From Paraburkholderia sp. ZP32-5 (lineage in GTDB: Bacteria; Pseudomonadota; Gammaproteobacteria; Burkholderiales; Burkholderiaceae), in assembly GCF_021390495.1 (NCBI RefSeq), contig NZ_JAJEJP010000001.1:2666001-2730000 (forward strand): 64,000 bases of DNA, given 5' to 3'. Shown in pieces: positions 19,001 through 27,534 of the stretch (positions are counted from its first letter, which is position 1; every line of letters starts with the position of its first letter). The notes below the pieces were generated by a model. The model worked only from the letters and a program-made list of their open reading frames with translations. It did not search any database and was not told where the DNA came from. The translations under genes were made by a program, and so were the position numbers.

Positions 19001-20452
19001 GCGCGCGAGCCCGGTATCGACCACATAGCGGATGCCGGGCACCGTCAGCGAAGTCTCGGCAACATTGGTTGCAAGCACGATGCGGCGCGCGTTCGACGCG
19101 CGGAACACGCGCTCCTGCTCGGCGGCCGACAGGCGCGCGAACAGCGGCAGAATCTCCGTATGCGGCGGATGATGCTTGCGCAGTGCTTCGGCCGCGTCGC
19201 GAATCTCGCGCTCGCCGGGCAGGAACACCAGCACGTCGCCGGGGCCTTCGCGGCACAGTTCGTCGACGGCGTCGACGATCGCCTCCATCAGATCGCGATC
19301 GGTCTCGCGCTGGGTTTTCGGCCGCTCGCGGCCCGACGAAGTGGCCGAGGTGCCCTGCGCGGCCTTGACGGCCGGACTGTCCTCGACCACCGGCCGGTAG
19401 CGCAGCTCGACCGGATACAGCCGCCCGCTCACCTCGATCACCGGCGCGGGCTTGTCATCGCTGCCGAAATGGCGCGCAAAGCGGTCGGCGTCGATCGTCG
19501 CCGACGTCACGATCAGCTTCAGATCGGGACGCTTGACGAGAATCTCCTTCAGATAGCCGAGCAGGAAATCGATGTTCAGGCTGCGTTCGTGCGCCTCATC
19601 GATGATCAGCGTGTCATAGGCCTTGAGCAGCGGATCGGTCTGCGTTTCGGCGAGCAGGATGCCGTCGGTCATCAGTTTGACCGATGCGCCCGGGGCAAGG
19701 TTGTCGCTAAAACGCACCTTGTAGCCGACCACTTCGCCGAACGGCGTGCCGAGTTCCTCGGCGATACGGCGACCGGTCGCCGACGCCGCGATCCGCCGCG
19801 GCTGTGTGTGCCCGATCAAACCGCTGCCGCCGGCGCCGAGCCCACGGCCGAGCGTGAGACAAATTTTCGGCAACTGCGTGGTCTTGCCCGAACCGGTTTC
19901 GCCCGAAACGATCACAACCTGGTTTTCGGCAATCGCTCGCGCAATCTCTTCGCGGCGGCCGGAAACGGGCAAAGCTTCGGGAAAGGTGATCGGCGGAATC
20001 GGATTCGGCTCGATGACGCGCGCAGCACGCGGTTCGCGCGGTTCCTTGCGAGCTTTGCCGGGTTGCGCGTCGCGGGCTTCACGACGCTGCTCGCCGCGAG
20101 GCGTGGCATGTGGCTCGTTGCGAGGCACACGTTTGTGTTCGCCACCAGCAGCATTATCAGACGCCTTGCGGGATTCGCCATGCGACTCGCTTCGCACCCC
20201 GCCACCGCGGCGCTCATCACGCGAGCGACCCTGCGCATCGCCCCGCTGCTCGCGACGCTCATTGCTGCCTTCACCATGGCCTTCAGCCTGCACTTTCCGC
20301 GCAGCAGCGCCCGCCGCATGACGCGCCTCGCGCGCTGCTTCAGATTTTACATCCCGCGCGAGACGGCGATGCTCGTCGCCGGGGTTCGCCGGATCGGCGA
20401 CCGGCGCCGTTTTCTCGTTCGCCGCAGCGGGACTTTTGGGTACATTCGACAT
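16061..20452 (-). CDS. hrpA: ATP-dependent RNA helicase HrpA (DEAH box)
   Basis: 1463 residues. The helicase core begins near residue 165 with Walker A GETGSGKTTQLPK and the DEAH box LIIDEAHERS; motif VI (QRAGRCGR) and the long C-terminal HrpA domain follow. It is longer than the ~1300-residue E. coli protein. There is a charged N-terminal extension of ~150 residues rich in Ala, Arg, Glu and Gly, and a Gly/Ala-rich insertion in the C-terminal part. HrpA acts on RNA in the cytoplasm and helps resolve stalled ribosomes and process mRNA. The start at 20452 has no Shine-Dalgarno sequence and faces argA across 23 bp. Confidence 0.95.
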   Translation of the reverse strand: MSNVPKSPAAANEKTAPVADPANPGDEHRRLARDVKSEAAREARHAAGAAARKVQAEGHGEGSNERREQRGDAQGRSRDERRGGGVRSESHGESRKASDNAAGGEHKRVPRNEPHATPRGEQRREARDAQPGKARKEPREPRAARVIEPNPIPPITFPEALPVSGRREEIARAIAENQVVIVSGETGSGKTTQLPKICLTLGRGLGAGGSGLIGHTQPRRIAASATGRRIAEELGTPFGEVVGYKVRFSDNLAPGASVKLMTDGILLAETQTDPLLKAYDTLIIDEAHERSLNIDFLLGYLKEILVKRPDLKLIVTSATIDADRFARHFGSDDKPAPVIEVSGRLYPVELRYRPVVEDSPAVKAAQGTSATSSGRERPKTQRETDRDLMEAIVDAVDELCREGPGDVLVFLPGEREIRDAAEALRKHHPPHTEILPLFARLSAAEQERVFRASNARRIVLATNVAETSLTVPGIRYVVDTGLARVKRYSYRNKVEQLQVESISQAAANQRAGRCGRVADGVCIRLYEEGDFQGRVRFTDPEILRSSLASVILRMKSLHLTAIETFPFIEPPPSRAISDGYQLLNELGAVDDDNRLTPLGRELARLPLDPRIGRMILAARDQQALKEVLIIASALSVQDPRDRPIEAQEQADQAHRRFADERSEFLQWLKIWNWFDEAIAHKKSNRQLQDECRKNFLSQLRLREWRDVHSQLLTVVREHGWRLNEAEATFEQIHLALLTGLLGNIGLKADDEPYYLGARGIKFYLWPGSALVKKAGKWVMAAELVETSRLYARCIAKIEPEWIEKVGAHLLKKSLSEPHWEKRAAQVSAFERAMLYGLPIYHRRRIAFGKQDPARARELFIRGALVEGEFDMKLAFFAHNRKLLADIEQLEHKSRRQDVLVDDELIFAFYDQAVPNGIYTGASFERWYRDEVKKSGQAEDKLRLLYLSRDDLMRHEAAGVTTDLFPKRLTMAGIEMTLTYHFEPGTPRDGVTLAVPLYALNQVDARRCEWLVPGMLKEKTQLLLKSLPQKLRRHCVPLPDYAAGFAERHGAQRFGAGGLLEALIADVREQTQIAMKQSDFKLETLPAHLFMNFKVIDEHGRQLAMGRNLSQLRAELGGQAQQHFQKIVSGAAGAALADAGGSGVATPLQSAEPAAGGAARGKGAVASGPQTTPQAQAAGTALYEKLTTWNFGKLPELLEIRRGGQTLFGYPALVDRGTHCDVEVFDSPEEAARIHRAGLRRLFALQLKEPIRYLEKNLPGLREMAMQFMPRGTQEELRDQLIDTALDRACLQDPLPDDDASFHTRRDEGRSRLTLLAQEISRLVGQILSEYASLTKKLVQAKPFAAAHADLQNQLDTLVGKRFVVDTPYTQLAHFPRYLKGMALRIDKLRADATRDTRQAAEFQPLFQHYQRAVSQRGGVVDPRLAEFRWLLEELRISLFAQELRTPMPVSVKRLHKVWESMQR

Positions 20453-20460
20453 GGGGGCGC

Positions 20461-20468
20461 ATTATAAT
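20461..20468. promoter_or_regulatory. Palindromic ATTATAAT shared by divergent hrpA and argA
   Basis: The 8-bp palindrome contains a perfect TATAAT on each strand, ending 7 nt before the argA ATG and 8 nt before the hrpA ATG. Neither gene has a Shine-Dalgarno sequence. Initiation from these -10 elements would give mRNAs that begin at or next to the start codon. The -35 matches are weak on both sides. Confidence 0.6.
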
Positions 20469-20475
20469 CCCCGGC

Positions 20476-21864
20476 ATGAATTCCCAAACCGACCTCGTCC
20501 CCGCGCCCGCGAGCGTTCCGGCCCCCGCCGGCTCGACGGAAACCCTCGCCCAGCATGCGCAATTCGTCGACTGGATGCGTTCAGTCGCTCCTTATATCCA
20601 CGCGTTTCGCAATAAGACGTTCGTCGTTGGTTTCGGCGGCGAAGTGGTGCATGAGCGGCTGCTGAATGCACTGGTTTCGGACATCGCGCTACTGCAGGCG
20701 ATGGGCATCCAGATCGTGCTTGTGCACGGTTCGCGCCCGCAGGTCGAGGAGCAGATGAGCCTGCACGGCGTCGAATCGGAGTTCTCGCACGGCATGCGCA
20801 TTACCGATGCGCGCGCGCTGGAATCCGCGAAAGAAGCGGCCGGCGAAGTGCGTCTCGACATCGAAGCCGCGATCAGCCAGGGCCTGCCGAATACCCCGAT
20901 GGCGCACGCGCACATCAGCGTCGTGTCGGGCAACTTCGTAACCGCGCGCCCGGTCGGCATTCTGGACGGTGTCGATTTCCAGCACACGGGCCTCGTGCGC
21001 AAGATCGACGCGGATTCGATCCGTCATTCCCTCGCGAGCCGCAAGCTCGTGCTGCTGTCGCCACTCGGCTTTTCGCCGACTGGCGAGGCATTCAATCTGT
21101 CGATGGAAGACGTCGCATCGGCCGCCGCGATCGCGCTGCGCGCCGACAAGATCGTGTTCCTGACCGAAACACCGGGCCTGATGGAGCCGGGCGAAGACGG
21201 CCTCGAGCTGATCCGCGAACTGTCGCTCGACGATGCGTACAAGCTGCACGAAAGCGGCGAAGTCACCGGCGACACGGCGTTTTACCTGAAGCATTCGATC
21301 CGCGCCTGCCGTGGCGGCGTGCCGCGCGCGCACATCATCCCGTATGCGCTCGACGGCAGCCTGCTGCTGGAACTGTTCCTGCACGATGGCGTCGGCACGA
21401 TGATCTCGTACGAGAATCTGGAGAGCCTGCGCGAAGCGACGCCGGACGACGTCGGCGGCATTCTCGCGCTGATCGAGCCTCTGGAGGCGGACGGCACGCT
21501 CGTGCGGCGCGGTCGTCACCAGATCGAGCGCGACATCGACCATTTCTCGGTGATCGAGCACGATGGCGTGCTGTTCGGCTGCGCGGCGCTGTATCCGTAT
21601 TCGCAGGAGCGCATCGGCGAAATGGCGTGCCTGACGGTTGCGCCCGAAGCGCAAGGCACCGGCGACGGCGAGCGCCTGCTCAAGCGCATCGAGCAGCGCG
21701 CGCGGGCGCGCGGCCTCACGCGCATCTTCGTGCTCACCACGCGCACCGAGCACTGGTTCCTCAAGCGCGGCTTCGTCAAGGCCACGGTCGACGACCTGCC
21801 CGAAGACCGTCGCCGGCTCTACAACTGGCAGCGCAAATCGCTCGTGCTGATGAAACAGCTCTGA
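20476..21864 (+). CDS. argA: Amino-acid N-acetyltransferase (N-acetylglutamate synthase)
   Basis: 462 residues from the ATG at 20476 (MNSQTDLV). It catalyses the first step of arginine synthesis, acetylating glutamate from acetyl-CoA. The N-terminal ~300 residues are an amino acid kinase fold (FVVGFGGEVVHE, VLVHGSRPQVEEQM). The C-terminal ~150 residues are a GNAT acetyltransferase domain with CLTVAPEAQGTGDGERLL as the acetyl-CoA loop. It begins only 23 bp from the divergent hrpA start and has no ribosome binding site. yggX follows after 69 bp on the same strand and may be co-transcribed. Arginine feedback control is expected from the kinase-like domain but not visible. Confidence 0.96.
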   Translation: MNSQTDLVPAPASVPAPAGSTETLAQHAQFVDWMRSVAPYIHAFRNKTFVVGFGGEVVHERLLNALVSDIALLQAMGIQIVLVHGSRPQVEEQMSLHGVESEFSHGMRITDARALESAKEAAGEVRLDIEAAISQGLPNTPMAHAHISVVSGNFVTARPVGILDGVDFQHTGLVRKIDADSIRHSLASRKLVLLSPLGFSPTGEAFNLSMEDVASAAAIALRADKIVFLTETPGLMEPGEDGLELIRELSLDDAYKLHESGEVTGDTAFYLKHSIRACRGGVPRAHIIPYALDGSLLLELFLHDGVGTMISYENLESLREATPDDVGGILALIEPLEADGTLVRRGRHQIERDIDHFSVIEHDGVLFGCAALYPYSQERIGEMACLTVAPEAQGTGDGERLLKRIEQRARARGLTRIFVLTTRTEHWFLKRGFVKATVDDLPEDRRRLYNWQRKSLVLMKQL

Positions 21865-21933
21865 GCGGCCCCATCTGATCCGCACAGGCACAGGCGTCTG
21901 CGCGCCCAACATCGATTACAGGAGAAGCACAGC

Positions 21934-22206
21934 ATGACTCGTATGGTTCAATGCGCGAAGCTCGGCAAGGAAGCCGAAGGCCTCGATTTCCCGCCGCTGC
22001 CGGGCGAACTCGGCAAGCGGATCTACGAAAGCATTTCGAAGGAAGCCTGGCAGAGCTGGTTGAAACAGCAGACCATGCTGATCAACGAAAATCGCTTGAA
22101 TATGGCTGATCCGCGTGCGCGCCAGTATCTGATGAAGCAGACCGAAAAATTCTTCTTCGGCGAAGGCGCGGATACCGCGTCGGGCTACGTGCCGCCGTCG
22201 GCCTGA
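21934..22206 (+). CDS. yggX: Probable Fe(2+)-trafficking protein YggX
   Basis: 90 residues, the full length of the family. The start [18 protein letters not shown] carries the conserved cysteine at position 7. It is followed by [20 protein letters not shown] and [15 protein letters not shown], and ends with the FFFGEG motif. YggX proteins protect iron-sulfur clusters from oxidative damage and are often controlled by SoxRS in enterics; no such control site is visible here. AGGAGAAG lies just upstream of the ATG. It follows argA on the same strand, a common pairing in Burkholderia relatives, and ends at a strong terminator. Confidence 0.95.
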   Translation: MTRMVQCAKLGKEAEGLDFPPLPGELGKRIYESISKEAWQSWLKQQTMLINENRLNMADPRARQYLMKQTEKFFFGEGADTASGYVPPSA

Positions 22207-22262
22207 GTCAGGCGGATTGCTTTTTCGCTTGACGACGCGCACCGCGTCAGCCAAGGCAGCAC

Positions 22263-22294
22263 AAAAAATCCGCGCCATGAGCGCGGATTTTTTT
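22263..22294. terminator. Terminator after yggX
   Basis: A 13-bp inverted repeat (AAAAAATCCGCGC, loop CATGA, GCGCGGATTTTTT) ends in a run of seven T residues on the plus strand and is equally T-flanked on the minus strand. It closes the argA-yggX unit. Confidence 0.9.
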
Positions 22295-23125
22295 CGTCCG
22301 AATTCGGCCTAGCCGCGTCGCACTCTCACTCCCCGTTTGCCCGGCGTCCCGATGCCCCGTTGTCTCGAGGCCCCAGTCCTTCAGCCCCTCAGCCCCTCAG
22401 CCTCCCGATTTTTGCTGTCCGCTCGGTTTCGCAGGCACCTAATTTTCTGCCTTCTGCCTTCTGCCTTCTACTTGCCCGACTCCCCAACTTCCCGCCCTCC
22501 CCCTCAACCATCTTTCCCCCACCCACCCCAACAAAAATTGTTCTAAGCAGTCCGTTTTCCCAACGGATTCGACCCCGCCAAATCCCCCGCCCAGCAGCGG
22601 ATTGAGCCCGTCGACAGCATCCACCCGAACCCCCGGTTTGCACGATCATCGCCCATCGTGCTAACATGTTCATCGTTTCAACAGCCATTTACCTTCATTC
22701 GCGTTCGCCTCAAGCGGCCCCGCCATACGTGCGCCGTTCCGAATCGAACTGTTTTCAAACAAGAAGGCTCGTCGGTCGTTTCCCCGCATAAGCGGAAATT
22801 CAAGACCGGCCTTTTTCGTTTCAAGCCTTTCAGCGGCGCCAGAGTCAACTGCGAGTCAAGCTCCAGTTACCTCAGCGTCCTTCATGCATCTGCCCCCCTT
22901 CCACGGCCACGCAGGTGCAACAGTCAGCACAATCTAGACAAGTGTTTTTTCGCGACAGGGTCGCGAGGCACGGGCGTTTTCCGTTTGATCTTTACGCCCC
23001 TTCTTTCGCCGCCGGCTGCCGGTGCCGCGAATGCCCGCGCGTTGCCCTTGCTCGCGAAATCACACTTCCAGCAACCGTGGCGAAACGCATCACCGGTTTC
23101 GCCGCAGTCATTGGAGTTTTGAATC
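22295..23125. other. Long pyrimidine-biased leader region upstream of proP
   Basis: About 830 bp without a credible gene. From roughly 22320 to 22545 the plus strand is strongly C+T-rich, with short iterations (CAGCCCCT twice near 22382; a 7-bp TTCTGCC-type unit three times near 22445). After this comes ordinary sequence with a T-run (TGTTTTTT near 22945) but no clear terminator stem. It probably contains the proP promoter and a long 5' leader. Confidence 0.5.
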
Positions 23126-24595
23126 TTGACCGCTTCCAGTAACGGCTTCTGGCGACACGACAAAGAACAACAACGCCTGTCCCTCGACGACATCACGGTC
23201 GTCGACAACTCTCTCCTCAAGCGGGCCGTCGGCGCGATGGCGCTCGGCAACGCGATGGAATGGTTCGATTTCGGCGTGTACAGCTATATCGCGGTCACGC
23301 TCGGCAAGGTGTTCTTCCCGTCGTCGAGTCCGTCCGCGCAACTGATCGCGACGTTCGGCACGTTTGCCGCCGCATTTCTCGTGCGGCCGGTCGGCGGCAT
23401 GGTGTTCGGGCCGCTCGGCGACCGCATCGGCCGTCAGCGCGTGCTCGCGATGACGATGATCATGATGGCGCTCGGCACCTTCGCCATCGGCCTGATCCCC
23501 GACTACGCGACGATCGGCATTTTCGCGCCGGTGCTGCTGCTGGTCGCGCGTCTCGTGCAAGGCTTCTCGACGGGTGGCGAATACGGTGGTGCCGCGACCT
23601 TCATCGCCGAATTCTCGACCGACAAGCGCCGCGGTTTCATGGGCAGCTTCCTCGAATTCGGCACGCTGATCGGCTACGTGCTCGGCGCGGGCACGGTCGC
23701 GCTGCTGACCGCGACGCTGTCGAGCGACGCGCTGCTCTCCTGGGGTTGGCGCGTGCCGTTCCTGATCGCCGGGCCGCTCGGGCTGGTGGGTCTCTATATC
23801 CGCATGAAGCTCGAAGAAACGCCCGCGTTCAAAAAGCAGGCCGAAGAGCGTGAAGCGGAAGATCGCGCGGCGCCAAAACAGTCGTTTCGCCAGCTGCTCG
23901 CGCAGCAGTGGAAGCCGCTTCTGCTGTGCGTCGGCCTCGTGTTGATCTTCAACGTGACCGACTATATGGCGCTGTCGTATCTGCCGAGCTATCTGTCGGC
24001 GACGCTGCACTTCAACGAAACGCACGGCCTGTTCCTCGTGCTGCTCGTGATGATCCTGATGATGCCGATGACGCTCGCCGCCGGCCGTCTATCCGACACG
24101 GTCGGCCGCAAGCCGGTGATGCTGCTCGGCTGCGTGGGTCTGTTCGTGCTGTCGATTCCGGCGCTGCTGCTGATCCGCATGGGCACGGTGCTGCCGGTGT
24201 TCGGCGGCCTGATGATTCTCGGCGTGCTGCTGTCGTGTTTCACCGGCGTGATGCCGTCGGCACTGCCGGCGCTGTTCCCGACCCGGATCCGCTACGGCGC
24301 GCTCGCGATCGGCTTCAACGTGTCGGTGTCGCTGTTCGGTGGCACGACGCCGCTCGTGACCGCGTGGCTGGTCGACCGCACCGGCAATCTGATGATGCCC
24401 GCGTACTACCTGATGGGCGCATCGCTGATCGGTGTCGCGTCGGTGCTCGCGCTGCGCGAAACCGCGCGCAAGCCGCTGCTGGGTTCGGGTCCGTGCGTCG
24501 CGACGCGCGCCGAAGCGCATGCGGTGCTGCGCGGCGAGCGTGAGGACGGGCAAAGGGATGAGCGCTACAGCGCGGCGGCAACCGCGCGGGCCTAA
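23126..24595 (+). CDS. proP: ProP-like proline/betaine MFS transporter
   Basis: 489 residues with twelve hydrophobic helices, a proton-coupled compatible-solute importer of the metabolite:H+ symporter family. Close matches to E. coli ProP are visible: ALGNAMEWFDFGVY, the RPVGGMVFGPLGDRIGRQ loop (MFS motif A), GFSTGGEYGGA and WGWRVPFLIAGPLG. The start is a TTG at 23126, supported by GGAG 9 bp upstream; the preceding codons do not look coding. The C-terminal coiled coil that tunes osmosensing in enteric ProP is not evident. It is monocistronic, with repeats directly downstream. Confidence 0.88.
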   Translation: MTASSNGFWRHDKEQQRLSLDDITVVDNSLLKRAVGAMALGNAMEWFDFGVYSYIAVTLGKVFFPSSSPSAQLIATFGTFAAAFLVRPVGGMVFGPLGDRIGRQRVLAMTMIMMALGTFAIGLIPDYATIGIFAPVLLLVARLVQGFSTGGEYGGAATFIAEFSTDKRRGFMGSFLEFGTLIGYVLGAGTVALLTATLSSDALLSWGWRVPFLIAGPLGLVGLYIRMKLEETPAFKKQAEEREAEDRAAPKQSFRQLLAQQWKPLLLCVGLVLIFNVTDYMALSYLPSYLSATLHFNETHGLFLVLLVMILMMPMTLAAGRLSDTVGRKPVMLLGCVGLFVLSIPALLLIRMGTVLPVFGGLMILGVLLSCFTGVMPSALPALFPTRIRYGALAIGFNVSVSLFGGTTPLVTAWLVDRTGNLMMPAYYLMGASLIGVASVLALRETARKPLLGSGPCVATRAEAHAVLRGEREDGQRDERYSAAATARA

Positions 24596-24710
24596 GGGCT
24601 GTTTGCGCGGCGACGCGCCCGGCAATCGGTGGTAACGACTTTGGGACTGCTCGCGCGAAACAAGCGGTTTGTTGTAGACATCCGGATTGGCGCGCGAGCG
24701 GCCTGCAGCC

Positions 24711-24790
24711 GTTCTGCCGTTCTGCCGTTCTGCCGTTCTGCCGTTCTGCCGTTCTGCCGTTCTGCCGTTCTGCCGTTCTGCCGTTCTGCC
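24711..24790. repeat. Octanucleotide tandem repeat GTTCTGCC x10
   Basis: Ten perfect, uninterrupted 8-bp units fill exactly 80 bp, with no variant copies. An array this pure and long is likely to change copy number by replication slippage. It lies about 115 bp past the proP stop codon. Confidence 0.95.
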
Positions 24791-24850
24791 AGTCAGCCGG
24801 CATGACCGGGCCTGAAGGCTGTCGGCCACGCGGCACTCCGATCGCAAGCA

Positions 24851-24875
24851 CGGCACGGCACGGCACGGCACGGCA
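24851..24875. repeat. Pentanucleotide tandem repeat CGGCA x5
   Basis: Five perfect 5-bp units lie 60 bp after the octanucleotide array, in the same non-coding gap. Confidence 0.85.
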
Positions 24876-25022
24876 AAGATTAGATTCGAACCGGTCGCGC
24901 TAGCAAAGCTGCGCGTCGCCCGCTGAACGAAGCACGACGAGCCCACCTCTCGACCTAACCGTCAGCCCCCTCTTCACTGCCCGCAAAAAAACGGCCAGCG
25001 CACCCCACGCCGCCCCGCTTTT

Positions 25023-25523
25023 TCACGCCAACAGCGAATCAAAACTCGCGTTCACCCGCCCCCCTTCCACCACCAGCAGCCCCGCGCAAACCGGCAGCTT
25101 GAACCGCCGCGGCCCGGCGCTCCCCGGATTAACGAACAGCACGCCGTCACGTTCGCTAATCGATGGCTTATGCGAATGACCGCTCACCACGACGCCGATA
25201 CCTTCGTCGCTCGGCTCGCAGCCCAACTCGGCGATATCGTGCACGACAAGGATCGTCACCTGCCCAACGGTAAGCGTCGCGTGCGTCGGCAGCGACGCAG
25301 CCCAATCGCCGGTGTCGTTATTACCGCGCACGGCGGTGACCGGTGCGATCCGCGCGAGCGCATCCAGTACGTCGGGATTGCAGATATCGCCCGCATGAAT
25401 GATCGCGTCGCAGCCGTCGAGATATCGCAGCGCTTCGGGCCGCACGAGGTTGTGCGTATCGGAGATAAGGCCGATGCGGGTCGCGGCTAACGGTGAAGGG
25501 CGTGAAGTCATGTCATCCGGCAT
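25023..25523 (-). CDS. YfcE-like metallophosphoesterase
   Basis: 166 residues of the calcineurin-like phosphoesterase fold, close in size to YfcE/MJ0936-type enzymes that hydrolyse phosphodiesters with two metal ions. All metal-binding motifs are visible: ISDTH, AGDICN, RGNND, VVHD and SGHSHKP. The start may be the ATG at 25523 or the internal one at 25511 (MTSRPSPL); neither has a strong ribosome binding site. It is cytoplasmic by absence of a signal. It lies 19 bp downstream of a membrane protein gene on the same strand, which probably belongs to the same transcript. Confidence 0.9.
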   Translation of the reverse strand: MPDDMTSRPSPLAATRIGLISDTHNLVRPEALRYLDGCDAIIHAGDICNPDVLDALARIAPVTAVRGNNDTGDWAASLPTHATLTVGQVTILVVHDIAELGCEPSDEGIGVVVSGHSHKPSISERDGVLFVNPGSAGPRRFKLPVCAGLLVVEGGRVNASFDSLLA

Positions 25524-25542
25524 CGATATCGTTCGGCCAAAC

Positions 25543-26349
25543 TCATTCCGCCTGCGGCCCGGCCAGATCTCGCGACACAGCCTGAGGGCGCCCGTGCGAG
25601 CTCAGCATGCGGCGCGTGAGCCCGTGCGCGACGATCGACACGACCGCCGCGCACGCAAAGCTCGCCGCCACGCCGAATTGCGGCAGCAGCAGCGCGATCA
25701 TCGCGAAGAACGTCGCGAATGAAACGCGCCCCACCACCATGCCCCGCATCAGCAGCGCGACGAAATCGGCACCGTGCGCGCGCTGCGCCGACACCGCGAG
25801 CACGCTCGCAAGCAACGGGAATACCGACAGCACGCCGCTCCACGCCGCGCCCATCGACGCGGACGCGGTCGTGACCACGAGCGTCAGCAGCGCGCCGGCC
25901 AGCATGCGCACCGCCAGATCGGCGAGACCGATGCGCGCGGCCGGCACCTTGCCGCTGACACGCGGCAAGCCGTTCTGCGATGCCGCGACGGCCACGCAAG
26001 CGGCCGCCAGCGCCCAACCGAACGAGCCCGGCAGCCGCACCAGCAGCAACGCGGTGCCGAGCCAGCCCGCCATGCCCGCGAGCAACGCGAGCGGCCACGC
26101 AAAACGCCGGCAGCTCCAGCCGTACGCGAGATTGAATGCCTCCGACGCGGCGATCGCCGCAATCGATGCGACCGCTGCCTGCGCCGCGAACCCCGGCCCG
26201 CGCTCGAGCGCAAGCAACAACACGATCGGCCCGGCAACGACCGGCAACGCCGACAGCCACCCGGCAACGGAAGGCCCCCACAGACGAGCGGCCAGCGTCA
26301 ACGCGGCGAGAAACGCCGGCACCAGCACGAGCTTGAGCACGAGTAGCAT
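25543..26349 (-). CDS. Multi-helix integral membrane protein, unknown function
   Basis: 268 residues from the ATG at 26349 (MLLVLKLVLVPAFLAALTLA). Nearly the whole chain is hydrophobic, with about eight to nine predicted membrane helices in short loops, for example PVVAGPIVLLLALERG and GVLSVFPLLASVLAVSAQ. No catalytic or transport signature that I recognise is present. Two halves of similar character suggest an internal duplication. It begins 2 bp after the stop of the preceding TMEM175-type gene, so translation is very likely coupled. Size and layout are reminiscent of small permeases, but that is inference only. Confidence 0.7.
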   Translation of the reverse strand: MLLVLKLVLVPAFLAALTLAARLWGPSVAGWLSALPVVAGPIVLLLALERGPGFAAQAAVASIAAIAASEAFNLAYGWSCRRFAWPLALLAGMAGWLGTALLLVRLPGSFGWALAAACVAVAASQNGLPRVSGKVPAARIGLADLAVRMLAGALLTLVVTTASASMGAAWSGVLSVFPLLASVLAVSAQRAHGADFVALLMRGMVVGRVSFATFFAMIALLLPQFGVAASFACAAVVSIVAHGLTRRMLSSHGRPQAVSRDLAGPQAE

Positions 26350-26351
26350 GC

Positions 26352-26927
<576 letters not shown>

Positions 26928-27137
26928 GCTGCGATGTCCCCGATGAATGCGGTTGGGCGCACAGCCCGCCCGCGCGTTGCGCAGGGGCCGCGCCGCTGCC
27001 GATTATCGGCGATGCGGTGTCGCTTTGTCGATGCGCGTGAGTGGGCCAGTGCGGCTGGCCTGGCTTCCTCGATCACTCATCAGATACGCGCCCCCATGTG
27101 CTTTGAGCCGTCCGCCCTTCCGAACCTTCCGATCTCT

Positions 27138-27515
27138 CTAAACCTCACCACCAGGGTAATACACAGCGAGCCACACACTCGGCTCCGTCTCGCTCGTCCA
27201 CGCAACGCGATGCCGACGATGCGCATCGATCAGCACGTGGTCACCTGGCTTCATCGGATGCAGTTCGGCCTCGCCCTCGAATTCGAGCGCCGCCGCGCCG
27301 CTCAGCAGCACGACCCACTCGGCGCGCGGACTGTCGTACCAGAAGCCAGGCGGACTCGCCTGCCCGGTCGAAACGATCCGCTCGATCGTCACGCCGCCCT
27401 GCTCGACGAACGTGTCGACGTGCTCGCCGGCCGCCGATGGCGACTGCGCGTCCAACGCCGCCACGGGCGCAAACAGATTGCCGCTCGTATAGCCGGATTT
27501 CATCGATCGTGTCAT
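27138..27515 (-). CDS. Cupin domain protein
   Basis: 125 residues from the ATG at 27515 (MTRSMKSGYTSGNLF); a second ATG at 27503 is possible and neither has a clear ribosome binding site. A single cupin barrel is visible: GFWYDSPRAEWVVLLSGAA, then LEFEGEAELHPMKPGDHVLID and HRRHRVAWTS, with histidines where a metal site would be. Close relatives are annotated only as cupins, so the ligand is unknown. It follows the RclA-like flavoprotein on the same strand by 19 bp and is probably co-transcribed with it. Confidence 0.85.
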   Translation of the reverse strand: MTRSMKSGYTSGNLFAPVAALDAQSPSAAGEHVDTFVEQGGVTIERIVSTGQASPPGFWYDSPRAEWVVLLSGAAALEFEGEAELHPMKPGDHVLIDAHRRHRVAWTSETEPSVWLAVYYPGGEV

Positions 27516-27534
27516 AGGGAGGCCACTGCGCCGC

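Larger units (their letters stand above)
24596..25022. other. Non-coding gap with two tandem repeats
   Basis: 427 bp between convergent proP and the phosphoesterase gene. It holds the GTTCTGCC array and the CGGCA array listed separately. A run of seven A (24987-24993) would read as a T-run for minus-strand transcripts leaving the phosphoesterase gene, but the stem before it is imperfect. Confidence 0.5.

Noticed and set aside
15764..20467. A 1567-codon open frame on the plus strand opposite hrpA
   Set aside because: It is a shadow of hrpA: the minus-strand frame has the complete helicase motifs, while this one yields Arg/Gln/Leu-rich sequence without domains. High GC content commonly leaves the antisense frame open.
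22658..23122. Open frame in the proP leader
   Set aside because: No ribosome binding site, erratic composition and no domain. It could be a leader peptide only if experiments showed translation.
24711..24875. CRISPR-like array
   Set aside because: Units are 8 and 5 bp with no spacers, so these are simple tandem repeats, and no cas genes are present.
24089..24946. Minus-strand frame through the GTTCTGCC array giving a repetitive ERQNGRTA protein
   Set aside because: It runs antisense into proP and its only feature is the translated tandem repeat. No ribosome binding site or conserved part is seen.
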